Positions 1-11,495 of a stretch of DNA of 64,000 nucleotides are shown here, one piece after another. Made by a program: the position numbers and the translations under genes. How positions within the stretch are numbered: the stretch's first letter is position 1; each line of letters starts with the position of its first letter. This DNA comes from Dryomyza anilis (Eukaryota > Arthropoda > Insecta > Diptera > Dryomyzidae): positions 4,839,852-4,903,851 of the forward strand of contig OX638136.1 in assembly GCA_951804985.1 (NCBI GenBank), in the 5' to 3' direction. The notes beneath the pieces are model-generated. The model did not search any database and had not been told where the DNA came from. It saw only the letters and a program-made list of their open reading frames with translations.

Positions 1-105
1 AAAGCTGCAATCACAACAGACAACGCAAGCCTTTTCCACTCGACTCTCACACCTGCTTAGACAAAGCACTCCTCCTCTCGATGATATAAGCGATGATCCT
101 GCTCT

Positions 106-628
106 ATGCGTACGGCTGCCGAAGAGGTGCTTGGATTCCAACGCCCCCTGAGGAATCAGTGGTATGACCAAAGAGTGTCGCGCGGCCACTGCAGAGAAAG
201 ACGCTGCGAACAAATCCACCCTGCAGTCAGTAGCTACGCGAGCTGCGAAGGAGCGATACAAAGAGAAGAGGAGGGAAGAGAGACGTCTTTTCAGGCGTAA
301 AAAAAGCGAGGCAGAAAGACGTGAGTGTGAGGAGATTGAGATGCATGGGGACAGGAATGAGGCTCGAAAATTCTTCGAGAAAATAAGACGCCTAGCCGGA
401 GGTTCGAAATCCGGAGCCTCTTCCTGTAAAGATGAGAACGGAAATCTAGTGACAGATATCCAGAGCACACTGAAAATATGGAGGGATCACTTCTCTAAAC
501 TGCTGACCGGTGATGATGACCTCAATTCCACCGATAGAGAAGCAAACCCGGCAACCCCAGTACTTGATGACGACGTTGAGATTCCGCCACCCGACCATGA
601 CGAGGTCAGAACAGCCATTGCCTGCTGA
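106..628 (+). pseudogene. LINE ORF fragment: linker between endonuclease and RT
   Basis: Two overlapping frames carry one decayed coding region. The first (106-300) has the segment ending in an NQWYD motif. The second (164-628) continues with a highly charged, Arg/Glu-rich helix, then a segment with SCKDENGNLVTD and IPPPDHDEVRTAI. These are typical of the stretch between the endonuclease and RT domains of RTE-like ORF2 proteins. A one-base shift near 160 separates the frames. The frame closes at 628, where about ten expected residues before LPAELFK are missing. No function is expected from this copy. Confidence 0.7.
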
Positions 629-1648
629 ATTGTTTAAGACCGGAGGCGAAGAGCTAATAGAGAGCATGCACGAGCTCGTAAGCAGAATATGGTCGGATGA
701 AAGCATGCCAAGTGACTGGAACCTCAGTGTACTCTGCCCAATCCTTAAGAAAGGGGATCCCACTATCTGCGCCAACTACCGTGGGATCAGCCTACTCAAT
801 ATCGCATACAAGGTTCTATCGAGCGTATTATGTGAAAGACTGAAGCCCATCGTCAATATACTGATTGGACCTTATCAGTGCGGCTTCAGACCTGGAAAGT
901 CCACCATAGACCAGATTATCACATTGCGCCTAATCCAGGAAAAGACCCTAGAAAAACATATCGACACCTACCACCTATTAGTCGACTATAAAGCCGCCTT
1001 CGACACTCCGATAAGGGAACGATTATACGCCGCAATGTCTGAGTTCGGTATACCTGCGAAACTTATAAGGCTTCGCAGGATGACCCTGAGCAACACACGT
1101 TGCTCAGTGAGAATAGGAAAAGACCTCTCCGAGCCATTTCATACCGAACGAGGTTTCAGACAAAGTGACTTCCTATCGTGCGACTTTTTTAACTTATTGA
1201 TGGAGAAAATAGTTCGAGCTGCCGAACTCCGACAAAGCGGCACTATCCTCAACAAAAGTGTCATGCTGCTCGCATATGCCGACGATATTGATATCATTGG
1301 CAGGAGCACACGAGCAGTCAGCGCAGCATTCTCGAGATTGGAGAAAGAGTCGCGTCGAATGGGTCTAGCGGTGAACGAGGACAAGACGAAGTTCCTTGTG
1401 TCAACAAGCAAAAAAGAGTCCGTGCGTCTTAGACAAAAAGCTGATTTTGACACCTACAAGTTCGACATTGTGAAGGACTTGGTCTATCTGGGATCCTGCG
1501 TAAACAGCAACAACAACGTCAGCCTGGAGATCAAACGGAGAATAACAACCTGGCAACGCTTGGTATTTCTAACTGGCGTCAGCGCGCGCAAAGAAGATCC
1601 GACTGGCGCGGCTTCATCTCAGCGGCCAAAACCGACACACGGTTGTGA
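604..1648 (+). pseudogene. LINE reverse transcriptase, truncated
   Basis: The frame contains RT blocks in the expected order: LPAELFKTGGEEL, NYRGISLLN, YQCGFRPGKSTIDQ, a KAAFD motif, a degraded GFRQSDFLSCDFFN (normally GFRQGDSLSC), and the catalytic YADD at 1275-1286. An open frame runs to 1667, but past about 1560 it leaves the coding phase. The true C-terminus, ending in AAKTDTRL and a TGA at 1646-1648, is in a neighbouring frame directly after the RT palm, so the thumb region has been deleted. The family copies its RNA at a nicked target site. This copy lacks an intact frame and cannot do so. Confidence 0.8.
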
Positions 1649-1655
1649 GGGCCAT

Positions 1656-1672
1656 TTAAGTAAGTAAGTAAG
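1656..1672 (+). repeat. TAAG simple-repeat tail of the LINE
   Basis: Four TAAG-type repeats directly follow the LINE stop region. Short simple-repeat tails instead of poly(A) are typical of RTE-type elements and mark the 3' insertion boundary. Gypsy-like pol sequence starts immediately after. Confidence 0.7.
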
Positions 1673-2275
1673 TTGTGCAGCTTCTGTCCAGTGAAATTTC
1701 TTCTTGGTCGACAACACCTCCGTAATTGCAAAAGTGGCATCCGAAAAATTTACTATAAATCGTCGGTACCAACCAACAAGACCTAGGAAGCCTCGTACTT
1801 GTTTAAGATTTTTAGGTACGGGCCAAGACAATATTGAGTCAATTTTTTCCGGATCTGTAGAAATACCGCCGTTTCCTATTAAATATCCTAAATATTTCAC
1901 TTCTGTAACACAGAATTAACTTTTATTTATATTAAGCGTTAAATTTGCCGTTTTGAATTGGTTGGCAATACGAACAGGTATGGCTAAATGATCGTTGAAA
2001 TTTTCCGACACAATACAAAGGTCAACTAAATAACCAAAAACGCAATGTTTTAAATCAACAGGCATGAGATCATCCATCAGGCGACACATCGTTTGTGGGG
2101 CATTACATAGCCCGAAAGGCATAACCACAAACTAATATAAATACCTTCCTGGAACTGTAAACGCTGTTAATGGTTTAGAATTTTCTGATAATCCTATGTG
2201 CCAATATGCAAAATTTAAATCAATTTTTGAAATTAAAGGGTTTTTCAATAAGAGCGCTACAAAAGTATTTTTCAA
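1673..2275 (-). pseudogene. Array unit 1 pol: RT remnant only
   Basis: On the minus strand this holds the RT segment from IDLNVAYWQ through MPFGLCNAPQTM and YLVDLC to GFLGLVGWYRRF. RNase H and integrase are absent because the LINE, or the window edge, replaces them. Beyond the shared lesions it has a private nonsense change: AAA to TAA at 1916-1918, within an INKSKF motif. This is the most decayed RT copy of the array in its conserved blocks. Confidence 0.85.
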
Positions 2276-4955
2276 GTTTTATCTTGCCGCTCTTTTCACA
2301 TTTCTCTTCAGTAAGGTTTGCCATTTCATGATGGAAAGATATACGAGCCAACAACGAGTCGAAATTATTAAAATTTACTACCGAAATTCGAATTATACAA
2401 TGCCTAAAAATATAAGAGTTACATAACATTTTAAAGATAATTGTATGTGCAATAATACAAAAATGTTATTTTAAACTCATTAGAATAAAATTTCGACCAT
2501 TAAAATCACTATAGTAAAAAAAGTCGAAATTTTTCGTGTTTGGCAAGTCATGAAATTTTAACGATTAACTAAAGAATTATAGTTTAAAAAACCATAATTC
2601 CAGTAAGTGATTTTAAATTAAATAAAAAAATAAAATTGAGTGATATCTTTTTATACTTGAAGTAACAATAATTTTATTGAAAATAGTCGTTAAAAGCTTA
2701 AAAATTACATTTAAGGTCTTTGCGCAATATCACAGGATGACTTTTTTTTAGTTTTAAAATCTTCTTCTCAGTTTTAGAGGTCCTAGTTTCAGAAAGTCAA
2801 CGCGGAGCGAAACATTTTAGGATTTTATGTTTTTGAATCAGTCTAATGTTCATATAGGTGTATAAGTTTTCGATTTATCTAGGGTACGACAAGTCCGCCC
2901 GCGCCCTATTTTAGCCTTGGACCCAAGCAGAGGGGATAGTTTGAAGATTTTTGGAAGGTGTACATATCTCAGTACCCTTGGAAACAAAATTCAATTTGTG
3001 TATTATATTAAAGGTGATCAATACCGACATCTCGTTTGAAAACTACTTCAGATATACACAATGTATTTTTAATGATTATTTTCACTTTTCAAGTCAGCAT
3101 ATTTCAAAACCAAAAATACAAAATATTTGAATTTGATTTTTGTGTAAGTATAACGTTTGTACCAATTGTACCAAACTTAAGTTTTACATTTAACCTAGTT
3201 TTTTATACCATTTATTCAAGAAGTAAAAGTTAATAGTTATTTGACCAATTATTAAATTAATTTACAACAGTTTTTTTTTAATTTCAAAAATACTAAAAAC
3301 GTTAAAATCGGATTATAAATCGTCGTTATAGAACTAAAAGTCATAAAAATCGATTTTATTGCATTTTCAGCTATATACATTTGTTACCTTTCTAATCGAA
3401 TAATCATGGTTTTTCTAAGTAAACTATTTAATTGCCAATTCGCACAAAATTTTGATTGTGTTTTCTTTTTTCTTATGTAGTTTTCTTTAGGTTTCACATC
3501 ACATTATTTCACTTGTAAGGGAAGGGGTTTCGGGGATTTTTTCTTTTTATATGTATTAATATATATATTTTTTCTTTTATATATATAGAAATTTTTTTTC
3601 TTTCACCACTACCTTTTTTTGTAGTTTTTATATTTTTTTTTTTTATGTAACTAGTAGTACTTTAAGAAGTTTTTCTTTCCATAATTTCACGAGAATTTTA
3701 ACTTATTTCCCCAATATTACTACCAAAATTATAATAATAATAGTTTGGCGCTACAGTCCTGTATAGAACTTCTGCCGAGCTCTCTCACCATTTTGAGCTG
3801 TGCGTGTTAAATTTGTACTTAAATTATAATAACTTTTGTTTTTTTTTAGTTCTTTTTTTATATGTTTTTTTTCTACATTATTTTGATTTTTGATGATGGA
3901 CTTTGCTCATGCAAAACTGGTTGCTTTGGACTACGTTGTCTCAAGCCGTTAGATTTTTGTTTTATTTTTGTATAGACGCAGTAGTGATTGTTGAGAATTC
4001 TTGTTTTCTTCTTGATCTTCGAACTTCTGCTCTCTGAGCAGTTGAAGATTCCGAGATCTGTGGTGCCCACAGGTGAGACAATAGGGGTACCCCAATTTCG
4101 ATGATAGCTCTCTCTAAGAATATTCATATTAAAAGACTATACTATAATAATTTTGTTGTTGCATTACCTTCTGGGTTTTTCGAAGCCAGTTTAATATTTT
4201 AATGATATAATTCCGTAACTCAGATTAACCTGCATTACAATTCCATCCATCACAAAATTTTAAAGCTGTCTTCTATACAGAATTTTATTAAATAATTTCT
4301 AAGTTTTTCGACTAAAACATACCTTTGCGAATTGCAGAAATTATCCAACTAAATGATTAGTAATATTTTCGTTAAACCAAGCAAAATGATTTACTCTATT
4401 AGAATAAATTCAATAGTTTCAAATGTTTTTCCGAACACTTTGAATATCAGGCAATAATTTTAGTAATATTTACGAGAAGTTCTTTTTTCGACGTCTGCTG
4501 TCCATTAAAGTTGGATGGAAAAGAACTATACTTAAGATTTTTGCAAGAAGGTGTTTCCGTTTTCATCCGTGAAGATAGTGATTATAGTTCAGTGGAACTT
4601 ATGTTGGTAATTCCGATTTATCTTGGTTGTATGCCGGTGTAATTTTAGAACTGTGTGAAATTTAAAATTGTAATAAACTGATTTTTGTTATTAGAAATAT
4701 TAAAAAAAAAATTCAAAAATTATGGATCGGAATTTATCTTTACAAAACCAGATAACACGCTATTCTTTAAATAATTGAGTTAGATGGAAGAGAAATTACG
4801 TACGAATATCTTTGGCGCTATAAGTACCTACATTTTTTCCCAGTAAATTTTCGAAGATGAAGTAATTATTGCCAAAACATTATGGATCGGAATTTATCTT
4901 TACAAAACCAGATAACACGCTATTTTTTAAATAATTGACTTAGATGGAAGAGAAA
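2276..4955 (-). repeat. Array unit non-coding segment 1
   Basis: About 2.7 kb of AT-rich DNA repeated with small differences in each unit. It includes poly-T tracts, a truncated SINE and a 161-bp direct duplication at its end that carries the 3' end of integrase. The short open frames, including one conserved at 3873-4127, are interrupted or partly deleted in other copies, so I do not call them genes. It lies where env or a 3' LTR would follow integrase, but I recognise neither. Confidence 0.75.
3729..3835 (-). repeat. 5'-truncated tRNA-derived SINE within the array unit
   Basis: The segment matches the 3' end of the full SINE at 40951-41255, including the GCTACAG, GAGCTCTCTCACC and GAGCTGTGCGTGTT stretches and the TTA-repeat tail on the minus strand. 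It is flanked by a direct repeat (aaattataataa) that looks like its target duplication. Equivalent copies lie near 8678, 22870, 27608, 32547 and 37447, so it inserted before the array was amplified. Confidence 0.7.
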
Positions 4956-5040
4956 TTACGTACGAATATCTTTGGCGCTAAAGTAGGTACCTACATTTTT
5001 GCCCAGTAAATCTTCGAAGATGTAGTAATTATTGCCAACT
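4720..5040 (-). repeat. 161-bp direct duplication of the integrase 3' end
   Basis: Two copies of a roughly 161-bp segment starting attatggatcgg (near 4720 and 4881) each include the last codons of integrase and the flanking DNA. The duplication recurs in later units (28570-28890, 33510-33830, 38670-38960). In units 2 and 3 (9713-9890 and 23910-24090) the second copy is fused to upstream integrase by a deletion. Confidence 0.75.
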
Positions 5041-7255
5041 TTTTCTCGAACTTTTGATTTTATAAAGAGTGGACCTAATTTGGCATTAAATTGCTTTTCG
5101 AAATTACTTTGAGCGAAATTTCGTCTATATACTTCTTGGCCAACTTGAAAATTAACTGGACGAGAACGCATGTTATACTGAGTTACATTTTTATCGTATG
5201 CTTTCCTAATATTATCTTGTGGATCCTCTCGCAATAATGCCAATTGTTCGTCTCTATTAATAGTACAGGCTGATTCTTCTAAACTGTTAAGGTTTCTTAA
5301 TAATTTATAGGTTGATACCATATCCAACCCGTAAAGAGCATGAAAAGGTGAACACCCAATCGATTGATGAATTGAATTCCTTAGCGAACAACTTATGCTA
5401 CTTAAATTTTCGTCCCACAGAGTCTGATCCTTTTTTAAATATGCATGAATTGCTGCAATGATCGAACGATTAACGCGTTCAGTGGTATTCGCTTGAGAAG
5501 AGTACAAAGCAGTATAAGTATGTTGGATGCCTAACTTGGTTAAAAACTCGTTAAAATCATTCCCTTTAAATTGTGAGCCGTTATCGCTCACGATTACTTC
5601 AGGCACCCCAATATATCCTGCAGCAAAAATTGTTGAATAACCATAGATGAAATTTTTTTTTGGTGCCATAGCCAATGGAATTTAGACATATGGGGTCAAC
5701 TATAAATAAAATACCAAGGTGGCCTTTTTTGCTGCGTGGGTATGGGCCTGAAATATTGATATATAGTCGTTGAAAAGGGCGACATGATTCTGCATGTTTT
5801 CCCATTGGGGGTTGTAAAACCATATTAGGGGCTTTTGTAGATTTACAAATTTCGCATTTTTTAATATATTCTTTAACGTCATTTACCATTCCTGGCCAAT
5901 ACAAATTTCTTCGCAGTAAATGCAAGGTTTTAGTCTTTAGTTTTAGTCATGCCGCCATGCGACGAAAAAGCGGAGACATGCGCTCGCGCGAGCTCGTCCT
6001 GTCTGAGCTTTTCCGGTATCAACAATTTCCAAGATTTGTTTTCTTGCATCTCCTCACCCTTGGCATGTTCTTTTCGCAAATACATAAATTTATCTATCAC
6101 TTTAAGATCTGGTAATTTGCTTTGATCACGCGGAATTTTTAATTTGAGTATTCATAATCTGGGTCCTGGAAATGCACCGATTCTAAATCTACTTCGGGAC
6201 TAATTTCTTCAACAACAGAGATCTCATCGAACTCGATTCTCGATAGCGCATCCGGAACAACATTATCTTTCCCTTTTCTATGTCTGACAGTAAATTTGTA
6301 TGCTTGCAATTTCAATGCCCAACGTGCTAGTCTACCACTCAAGTTTGGCTGGCGCATTAACCATACTAAACTAGAATGATCAGTTATTAGTTCAAATTCC
6401 TGCTTCTCAATATAACAAAGAAATTTTTCAATAGCTACAATTGCTGCCAAACACTCACGTTCCGTGACACTATAATTTCTTTATGCCGTATTAAGTATTT
6501 TTGACATAAACGCAATTGGCTTCTCCGCACCTTCAGCTGATAATTGCACCAATTCCATAATCACTCGCATCGCAATGGACATAAAATTTCTGGAAAAATC
6601 TCGGTTGGCTAGGACATGAGCCGTAGTCAAAAGTGATTTTAGTTTTTCAAATGCCTGTTGTGCAGCTTCTGTCCAGTGAAATTTCTTCTTGGTCGACAAC
6701 ACCTCCGTAATTGCAAAAGTGGCATCCGAAAAATTAACTATAAATCGTCGGTACCAACCAACAAGACCTAGGAAGCCTCGTACTTGTTTAAGATTTTTAG
6801 GTACGGGCCAAGACAATATTGAGTCAATTTTTTCCGGATCTGTAGAAATACCGCCGTTTCCTATTAAATATCCTAAATATTTCACTTCTGTAACACAGAA
6901 TTTACTTTTATTTATATTAAGCGGTAAATTTGCAGTTTTGAATTGGTTGGCAATACGAACAAGTATGGCTAAATGATCGTTGAAATTTTCCGACACAATA
7001 CAAAGGTCAACTAAATAACCAAAAACGCAATGTTTTAAATCAACAGGCATGAGATCATCCATCAGGCGACACATCGTTTGTGGGGCATTACATAGCCCGA
7101 AATGCATAACCACAAACTAATATAAATACCTTCCTGGAACTGTAAACGCTGTTAATGGTTTAGAATTTTCTGATAATCCTATTTGCCAATATGCAACATT
7201 TAAATCAATTTTTGAAATTAAAGGGTTTTTCAATAAGAGCGCTACAAAAGTATTT
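4956..7255 (-). pseudogene. Array unit 2 pol: RT (3' part), RNase H and integrase, decayed
   Basis: Reading right to left, RT lies at about 7255-6481, RNase H at 6450-6139 (ITDHSSLVWLM, VPDALSRIEF), the integrase zinc-binding part at 5925-5700 (CEICKSTKAP) and the catalytic and C-terminal part at 5675-4956 (VSDNGSQF, TTERVNRS). Disabling changes are TAG at 7117-7119, YLVD in place of the catalytic YLDD (valine codon 7009-7011), TAA at 6481-6483, a frameshift near 6140, and a frameshift near 5680 between the first and second catalytic aspartates of integrase. The N-terminal RT blocks, protease and gag are missing. The family is Ty3/gypsy by domain order and motifs. Confidence 0.9.
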
Positions 7256-9823
7256 TTCAAGTTTTATCTTGCCGCTCTTTTCACATTTCTCTTCAGTAAG
7301 GTTTGCCATTTCATGATAGAAAGATATACGAGCCAACAACGAGTCGAAATTATTAAAATTTACTACCGAAATTCGAATTATACAATGCCTAAAAATATAA
7401 GAGTTACATAACATTTTAAAGATAATTGTATGTGCAATAATACAAAAATGTTATCTTAAACTCATTAGAATAAAATTTCGACCATTAAAATCACTATAGT
7501 AAAAAAAGTCGACATTTTTCGTGTTTGGCAAGTCATGAAATTTTAACGATTAACTAAAGAATTATAGTTTAATAATTTCAGTAAGTGATTTTAAATTAAA
7601 TAAAAAAATAAAATTGAGTGATATCTTTTTATACTTGGAGTAACAATAATTTTATTGAAAATAGTCGTTAAAAGCTTAAAAATGACATTTAAGGTCTTTG
7701 CGCAATATCACAAGATCACTTTTTTTTTTGGTTTTAAAATCTTCTTCTCAGTTTTAGAGGTCCTAGTTTCAGAAAGTCAACGCGGAGCGAAACATTTTAG
7801 GATTTTATGTTTTTGAATCAGTCTAATGTTCATATAGGTAGGTGTATAAGTTTTCGATTTATCTAGGGTACGACAAGTCCGACCGTGCCCTATTTTAGCC
7901 TTGGACCCAAACAGAGGGGATAGTTTGAAGATTTTTGGAAGGTGTACATATCTCAGTACCCTTGGAAACAAAATTCAATTTGTGTATTATATTAAATGTG
8001 ATCAAAACAGATATACACAATGTATTTTTAATCAATATTTTCACTTTTCAAGTCAGCATATTTCAAAACCAAAAATACCAAATATTTGAATTTGATTTTT
8101 GTGTAAGTATAACATTTGTACCAAACTTAAGTTTTACATTTAACCTAGTTTTTTATACCATTTATTCAAGAAGTAAAAGTTAATAGTTATTTGACCAATT
8201 ATTAAATTAATTTACAACAGTTTGTTTTTAATTTCAAAAATACTAAAAACGTTAAAATCGGATTATAAATCGTCGTTATAGAACTAAAAGTCATCAAAAT
8301 CGATTTTATTGCATTTTCAGCTATATACATTTGTTACCTTTCTAATCGAATAATCATGGTTTTTCTAAGTAAACTATTTAATTGCCAATTCGCACAAAAT
8401 TTTGATTGTGTTTTCTTTTTTCTTATGTAGTTTCCTTTAGGTTTCACATCACATTATTTCACTTGTAAGGGAAGGGGTTTCGGGGATTTTTTCTTTTTAT
8501 ATGTATTAATATATATATTTTTTCTTTTATATATATAGACATTTTTTTTCTTTCACCACTACCTTTTTTTGTAGTTTTTATATATTTTTTTTATGTAACT
8601 AGTAGTACTTTAAGAAGTTTTTCTTTCCATAATTTCACGAGAATTTTAACTTATTTCCCCAATATTACTACCAAAATTATAATAATAATAGTTTGGCGCT
8701 ACAGTCCTGTATAGAACTTCTGCCGAGCTCTCTCACCATTTTGAGCTGTGCGTGTTAAATTTGTACTTAAATTATAATAACTTTTGTTTTTTTTTTAGTT
8801 CTTTTTTTATATGTTTTTTTTCTATATTATTTTGATTTTTGATGATGGTAAGTCCTGCGGTATTATCGTGTCACTTCAATAAGCTAAACTGATGGACTTT
8901 GGTCATGCAAAACTGGTTGCTTTGGACTACGTTGTCTCAATCCGTTAGATTTTTGTTTTATTTTTGTATAGACGCAGTAGTGATTGTTGAGAATTCTTGT
9001 TTTCTTCTTGATCTTCGAACTTCTGCTCTCTGAGCAGTTGAAGATTCCGAGATCTGTGGTGTCCACAGGTGAGGCAATAGGGGTACCCCAATTTCGATGA
9101 TAGCTCTCTCTAAGAATATTCATATTAAAAGACTATACTATAATAATTTTGTTGTTGCATTACCTTCTGGGTTTTTCGAAGCCAGTTTAATATTTTAATG
9201 ATATAATTCCGTAACTCAGATTAACCTGCATTACAATTCCATCCATCACAAAATTTTAAAGCTGTCTTCTATACAGAATTTTATTAAATAATTTCTAAGT
9301 TTTTCGACTAAAACATACCTTTGAGAATTGCAGAAATTCTCCAACTAAATGATTAGTAATATTTTCGTTAAACCAAGCAAAATGATTTACTCTATTAGAA
9401 TAAATTAAATAGTTTCAAATGTTTTTCCGAACACTTTGAATATCAGGCAATAATTTTAGTAATATTTACGAGAAGTTCTTTTTTCGACGTCTGCTGTCCA
9501 TTAAAGTTGGATGGAAAAGAACTATACTTAAGATTTTAGCAAGAAGGTGTTTCCGTTTTCATCCGTGAAGATAGTGATTATAGTTCAGTGGAACTTATGT
9601 TGGTAATTCCGATTTATCTTGGATGTATGCCGGTGTAATTTTAGAACGGTGTGAAATTTAAAATTGTAATAAACTGATTTTTGTTATTAGAAATATTAAA
9701 AAAAAAATTCAAAAATTATGGATCGGAATTTATCTTTACAAAACCAGATAACACGCTATTTTTTAAATAATTGAGTTAGATGGAAGAGAAATTACGTACG
9801 AATATCTTTGGCGCTATAAGTAC
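7256..9823 (-). repeat. Array unit non-coding segment 2
   Basis: AT-rich copy of the unit spacer. Like segment 3 (21447-24018) it lacks a roughly 39-bp stretch present in the others (after attatattaaa, near 7995), which links these two units. It carries the truncated SINE at 8678-8776 and no credible gene. Confidence 0.75.
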
Positions 9824-10130
9824 CTACATTTTTTCCCAGTAAATCTTCGAAGATGAAGTAATTATTGCCAAAACATTATGGATCGGAATTTGAGCGAAAT
9901 TTCGTCTATATACTTCTTGGCCAACTTGAAAATTAACTGGACGAGAACGCATGTTATACTGAGTTACATTTTTATCGTATGCTTTCCTAATATTATCTTG
10001 TGGATCCTCTCGCAATAATGCCAATTGATCGTCTCTATTAATAGTACAGGCTGATTCTTCTAAACTGTTAAGGTATCTTAATAATTTATAGGTTGATACC
10101 ATATCCAACCCGTAAAGAGCATGAAAAGGT
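9824..10130 (-). pseudogene. Array unit 3 pol, integrase C-terminal part (left of insertion)
   Basis: This encodes the integrase C-terminal region (QVGQEVYRRNFAQ) and ends exactly where the Ulp1-bearing LTR element begins. The matching sequence continues after 19541. Unlike units with a longer C-terminus, an internal deletion near 9890 removes about 190 bp. The last four bases (10127-10130, AGGT) are the target duplication. Confidence 0.9.
10127..10130. other. 4-bp target-site duplication, left copy (AGGT)
   Basis: AGGT precedes the element here and is repeated at 19538-19541. Uninterrupted units read aaaaggtgaacac at this place with one AGGT (for example near 5345). A 4-bp duplication fits an LTR-element integrase and fixes both element ends. 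Confidence 0.95.
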
Positions 10131-10497
10131 TGTGACGATCACATTTGGCAACAAATGTAACCGCACAATATCGGTGCGCAATATCGGCGACAACGACACC
10201 AATCGACGGCGCTAGCAACGCCGTCCGAAACAACGAGGCGCAGGGGAGCAAAAGCTCACCAACAAAGCTACAACGTATGTCGTTTACACACACGCGGTGG
10301 TGAGAGAACAAGAGAAATCACCACTGTGTGCCTCACCACTATACAAGCGCTAGTGAGCGAAGCGACATGGAGATCGCTAACACATGCGCAGTGGTGAGCG
10401 AACGTTGGCACACCAACGTGCCAAAGCTACAAAATAGTTGGGCAACAAAGCACCAACGACGTGCTACAATGCACCAACGCTTCACCAAGTGCTCGCC

Positions 10498-10506
10498 TAT
10501 AAAAGG
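10498..10506 (+). promoter_or_regulatory. TATA box of 5' LTR promoter
   Basis: TATAAAAGG lies about 370 bp into the LTR and is repeated at 18794-18802 in the 3' LTR. Transcription probably starts about 25-30 bp downstream, which would define the U3/R border. The start site is inferred, not seen. Confidence 0.7.
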
Positions 10507-11072
10507 CGAAGCACAAGTGAAAATCGGTCTCTCTTCGATACGATCTTCGACCCGGACGACAGTGACTAGTAGCAGTGTATCCTCGGATTCTACAGGATAT
10601 ACTGTGGACTAGCATGGGGCCCCGGATTCTACGGGACCACATGAACAATCACTAACGACTGACCCAGTTTCCCGCCCTGGTCATGGGTACCAACAGTTAG
10701 AACGATACCAGAAGTATAGCACCACGCAGGACCAGAGCGATACCAGAAGTACAACACCACACAGGACTAACAGCATACCGGAAATACAACCCCAGCAAGG
10801 AGTAAGTTTGGTTGAAACATACTACTCAATTACCAAAACGGCCACATGCGGCCATCAGAAAGTGCCACATGCGGCCATAGCCAAAACGCATGAATTGAGC
10901 TGCGGACGCAGCCTAAAACCAGACGTCCTACTTAATTACTCCAAGCAGCCACATGCGGCCACCGCATAATTGAAACCCAGAAGAAAACGGCCACATGCGG
11001 CCATATCCGAAACGCATGAATTAAGCTGCAGAGGCAGCATATAACCCTAATTATATTATAAGAAATTATTTA

Positions 11073-11078
11073 AATAAA
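11073..11078 (+). promoter_or_regulatory. Polyadenylation signal in LTR
   Basis: AATAAA occurs about 150 bp before the LTR end and again at 19379-19384. In the 3' LTR copy it would direct 3' end formation of the element transcript. Confidence 0.6.
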
Positions 11079-11231
11079 GAGCTACTGTATATTATTAAAT
11101 TTCGGTGTACGGCGTATTTATTTGAAAAGGGGTCTAGAGGGGTTCCCTGTCAACTATAAATTTTGTAACGTACGGACCACTGGAGCCCGCTAAGCTATCC
11201 CAGCTCTGAACCCGGAAACCGGCTCGTTACA

Positions 11232-11250
11232 TGGCGCCCGAGCAGGGACC
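11232..11250 (+). promoter_or_regulatory. Primer-binding site, tRNA-Lys3-like
   Basis: TGGCGCCCGAGCAGGGACC directly abuts the LTR end. It matches the classic Lys3 primer site with one visible difference (G for A at the 11th base). This is where a tRNA would prime minus-strand DNA synthesis, so the element keeps the cis signals for reverse transcription although it lacks the enzyme. Confidence 0.85.
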
Positions 11251-11306
11251 CCTCAGTACAACGCAAAAGTAAAGAGTTGCACACAAATAAAACACCACGT
11301 CGCATC

Positions 11307-11495
11307 GAAAAATAAGCAGAGCGTCGAAAATAAGCAAAGCAGCGAAAAATAAGCAGAGCGTCGAAAATAACCAAAGCAGCGAAAAATAAGCAAAGCAGCG
11401 AAAAATAAGCAGAGCGTCGAAAATAACCAAAGCAGCGAAAAAATAAGCAGAGCTTCGAAAAATAAGCAAAGCAGCGGAAAATAAGCAGAGCAACG
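11307..11495 (+). repeat. Leader tandem repeat, about ten 18-20-bp units
   Basis: Degenerate direct repeats of a gaaaaataagcagagcgtc-type unit fill the 5' untranslated leader. Units vary at two or three positions (cag/caa, cgtc/cagc), suggesting slippage or unequal exchange. It lies where packaging or dimerisation signals would sit, but no such function can be shown. Long minus-strand frames across it are low-complexity shadows. Confidence 0.8.

Larger units (their letters stand above)
1..1672 (+). mobile_element. RTE-like non-LTR retrotransposon, 5'-truncated at window edge, decayed
   Basis: The stretch encodes, in order, the endonuclease-RT linker, a reverse transcriptase palm region and a short C-terminal tail, and ends in a TAAG simple repeat. 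It inserted into the first gypsy-like pol copy: array sequence resumes at 1673 with the pol segment that in the next unit starts at 6659. The RT sequence resembles RTE-clade elements common in insects, but clade assignment from memory is moderate. Frameshifts near 160 and 605 and a deletion near 1560 make it non-functional. The upstream part lies outside the window. Confidence 0.8.
10131..11231 (+). repeat. 5' LTR of the Ulp1 element (1101 bp)
   Basis: It starts TGTGACGATC and ends CGTTACA directly before the primer site. It matches 18427-19537 apart from one extra 10-bp unit there. It contains a TATA box (10498-10506), an AATAAA (11073-11078) and several copies of ccacatgcggcc in the 3' half. 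A 94-codon frame inside it is present identically in both LTRs. I see no independent evidence that it is a gene. Confidence 0.95.

Noticed and set aside
2196..2429. Short frames on both strands around the RT start (69-76 codons), repeated in each unit
   Set aside because: The minus-strand one is the truncated front of RT joined to unrelated sequence, and the plus-strand one is its shadow. Neither is an independent gene.
3873..4127. 84-codon minus-strand frame conserved in several array units
   Set aside because: Conservation follows from the recent array duplication; the frame is truncated or deleted in units 4, 5 and 6 and has no recognised domain.
10328..10612. 94-codon frame in the LTR, present identically at 18624-18908
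   Set aside because: Identity is explained by LTR duplication; the frame spans the TATA box, so it is not a plausible gene.
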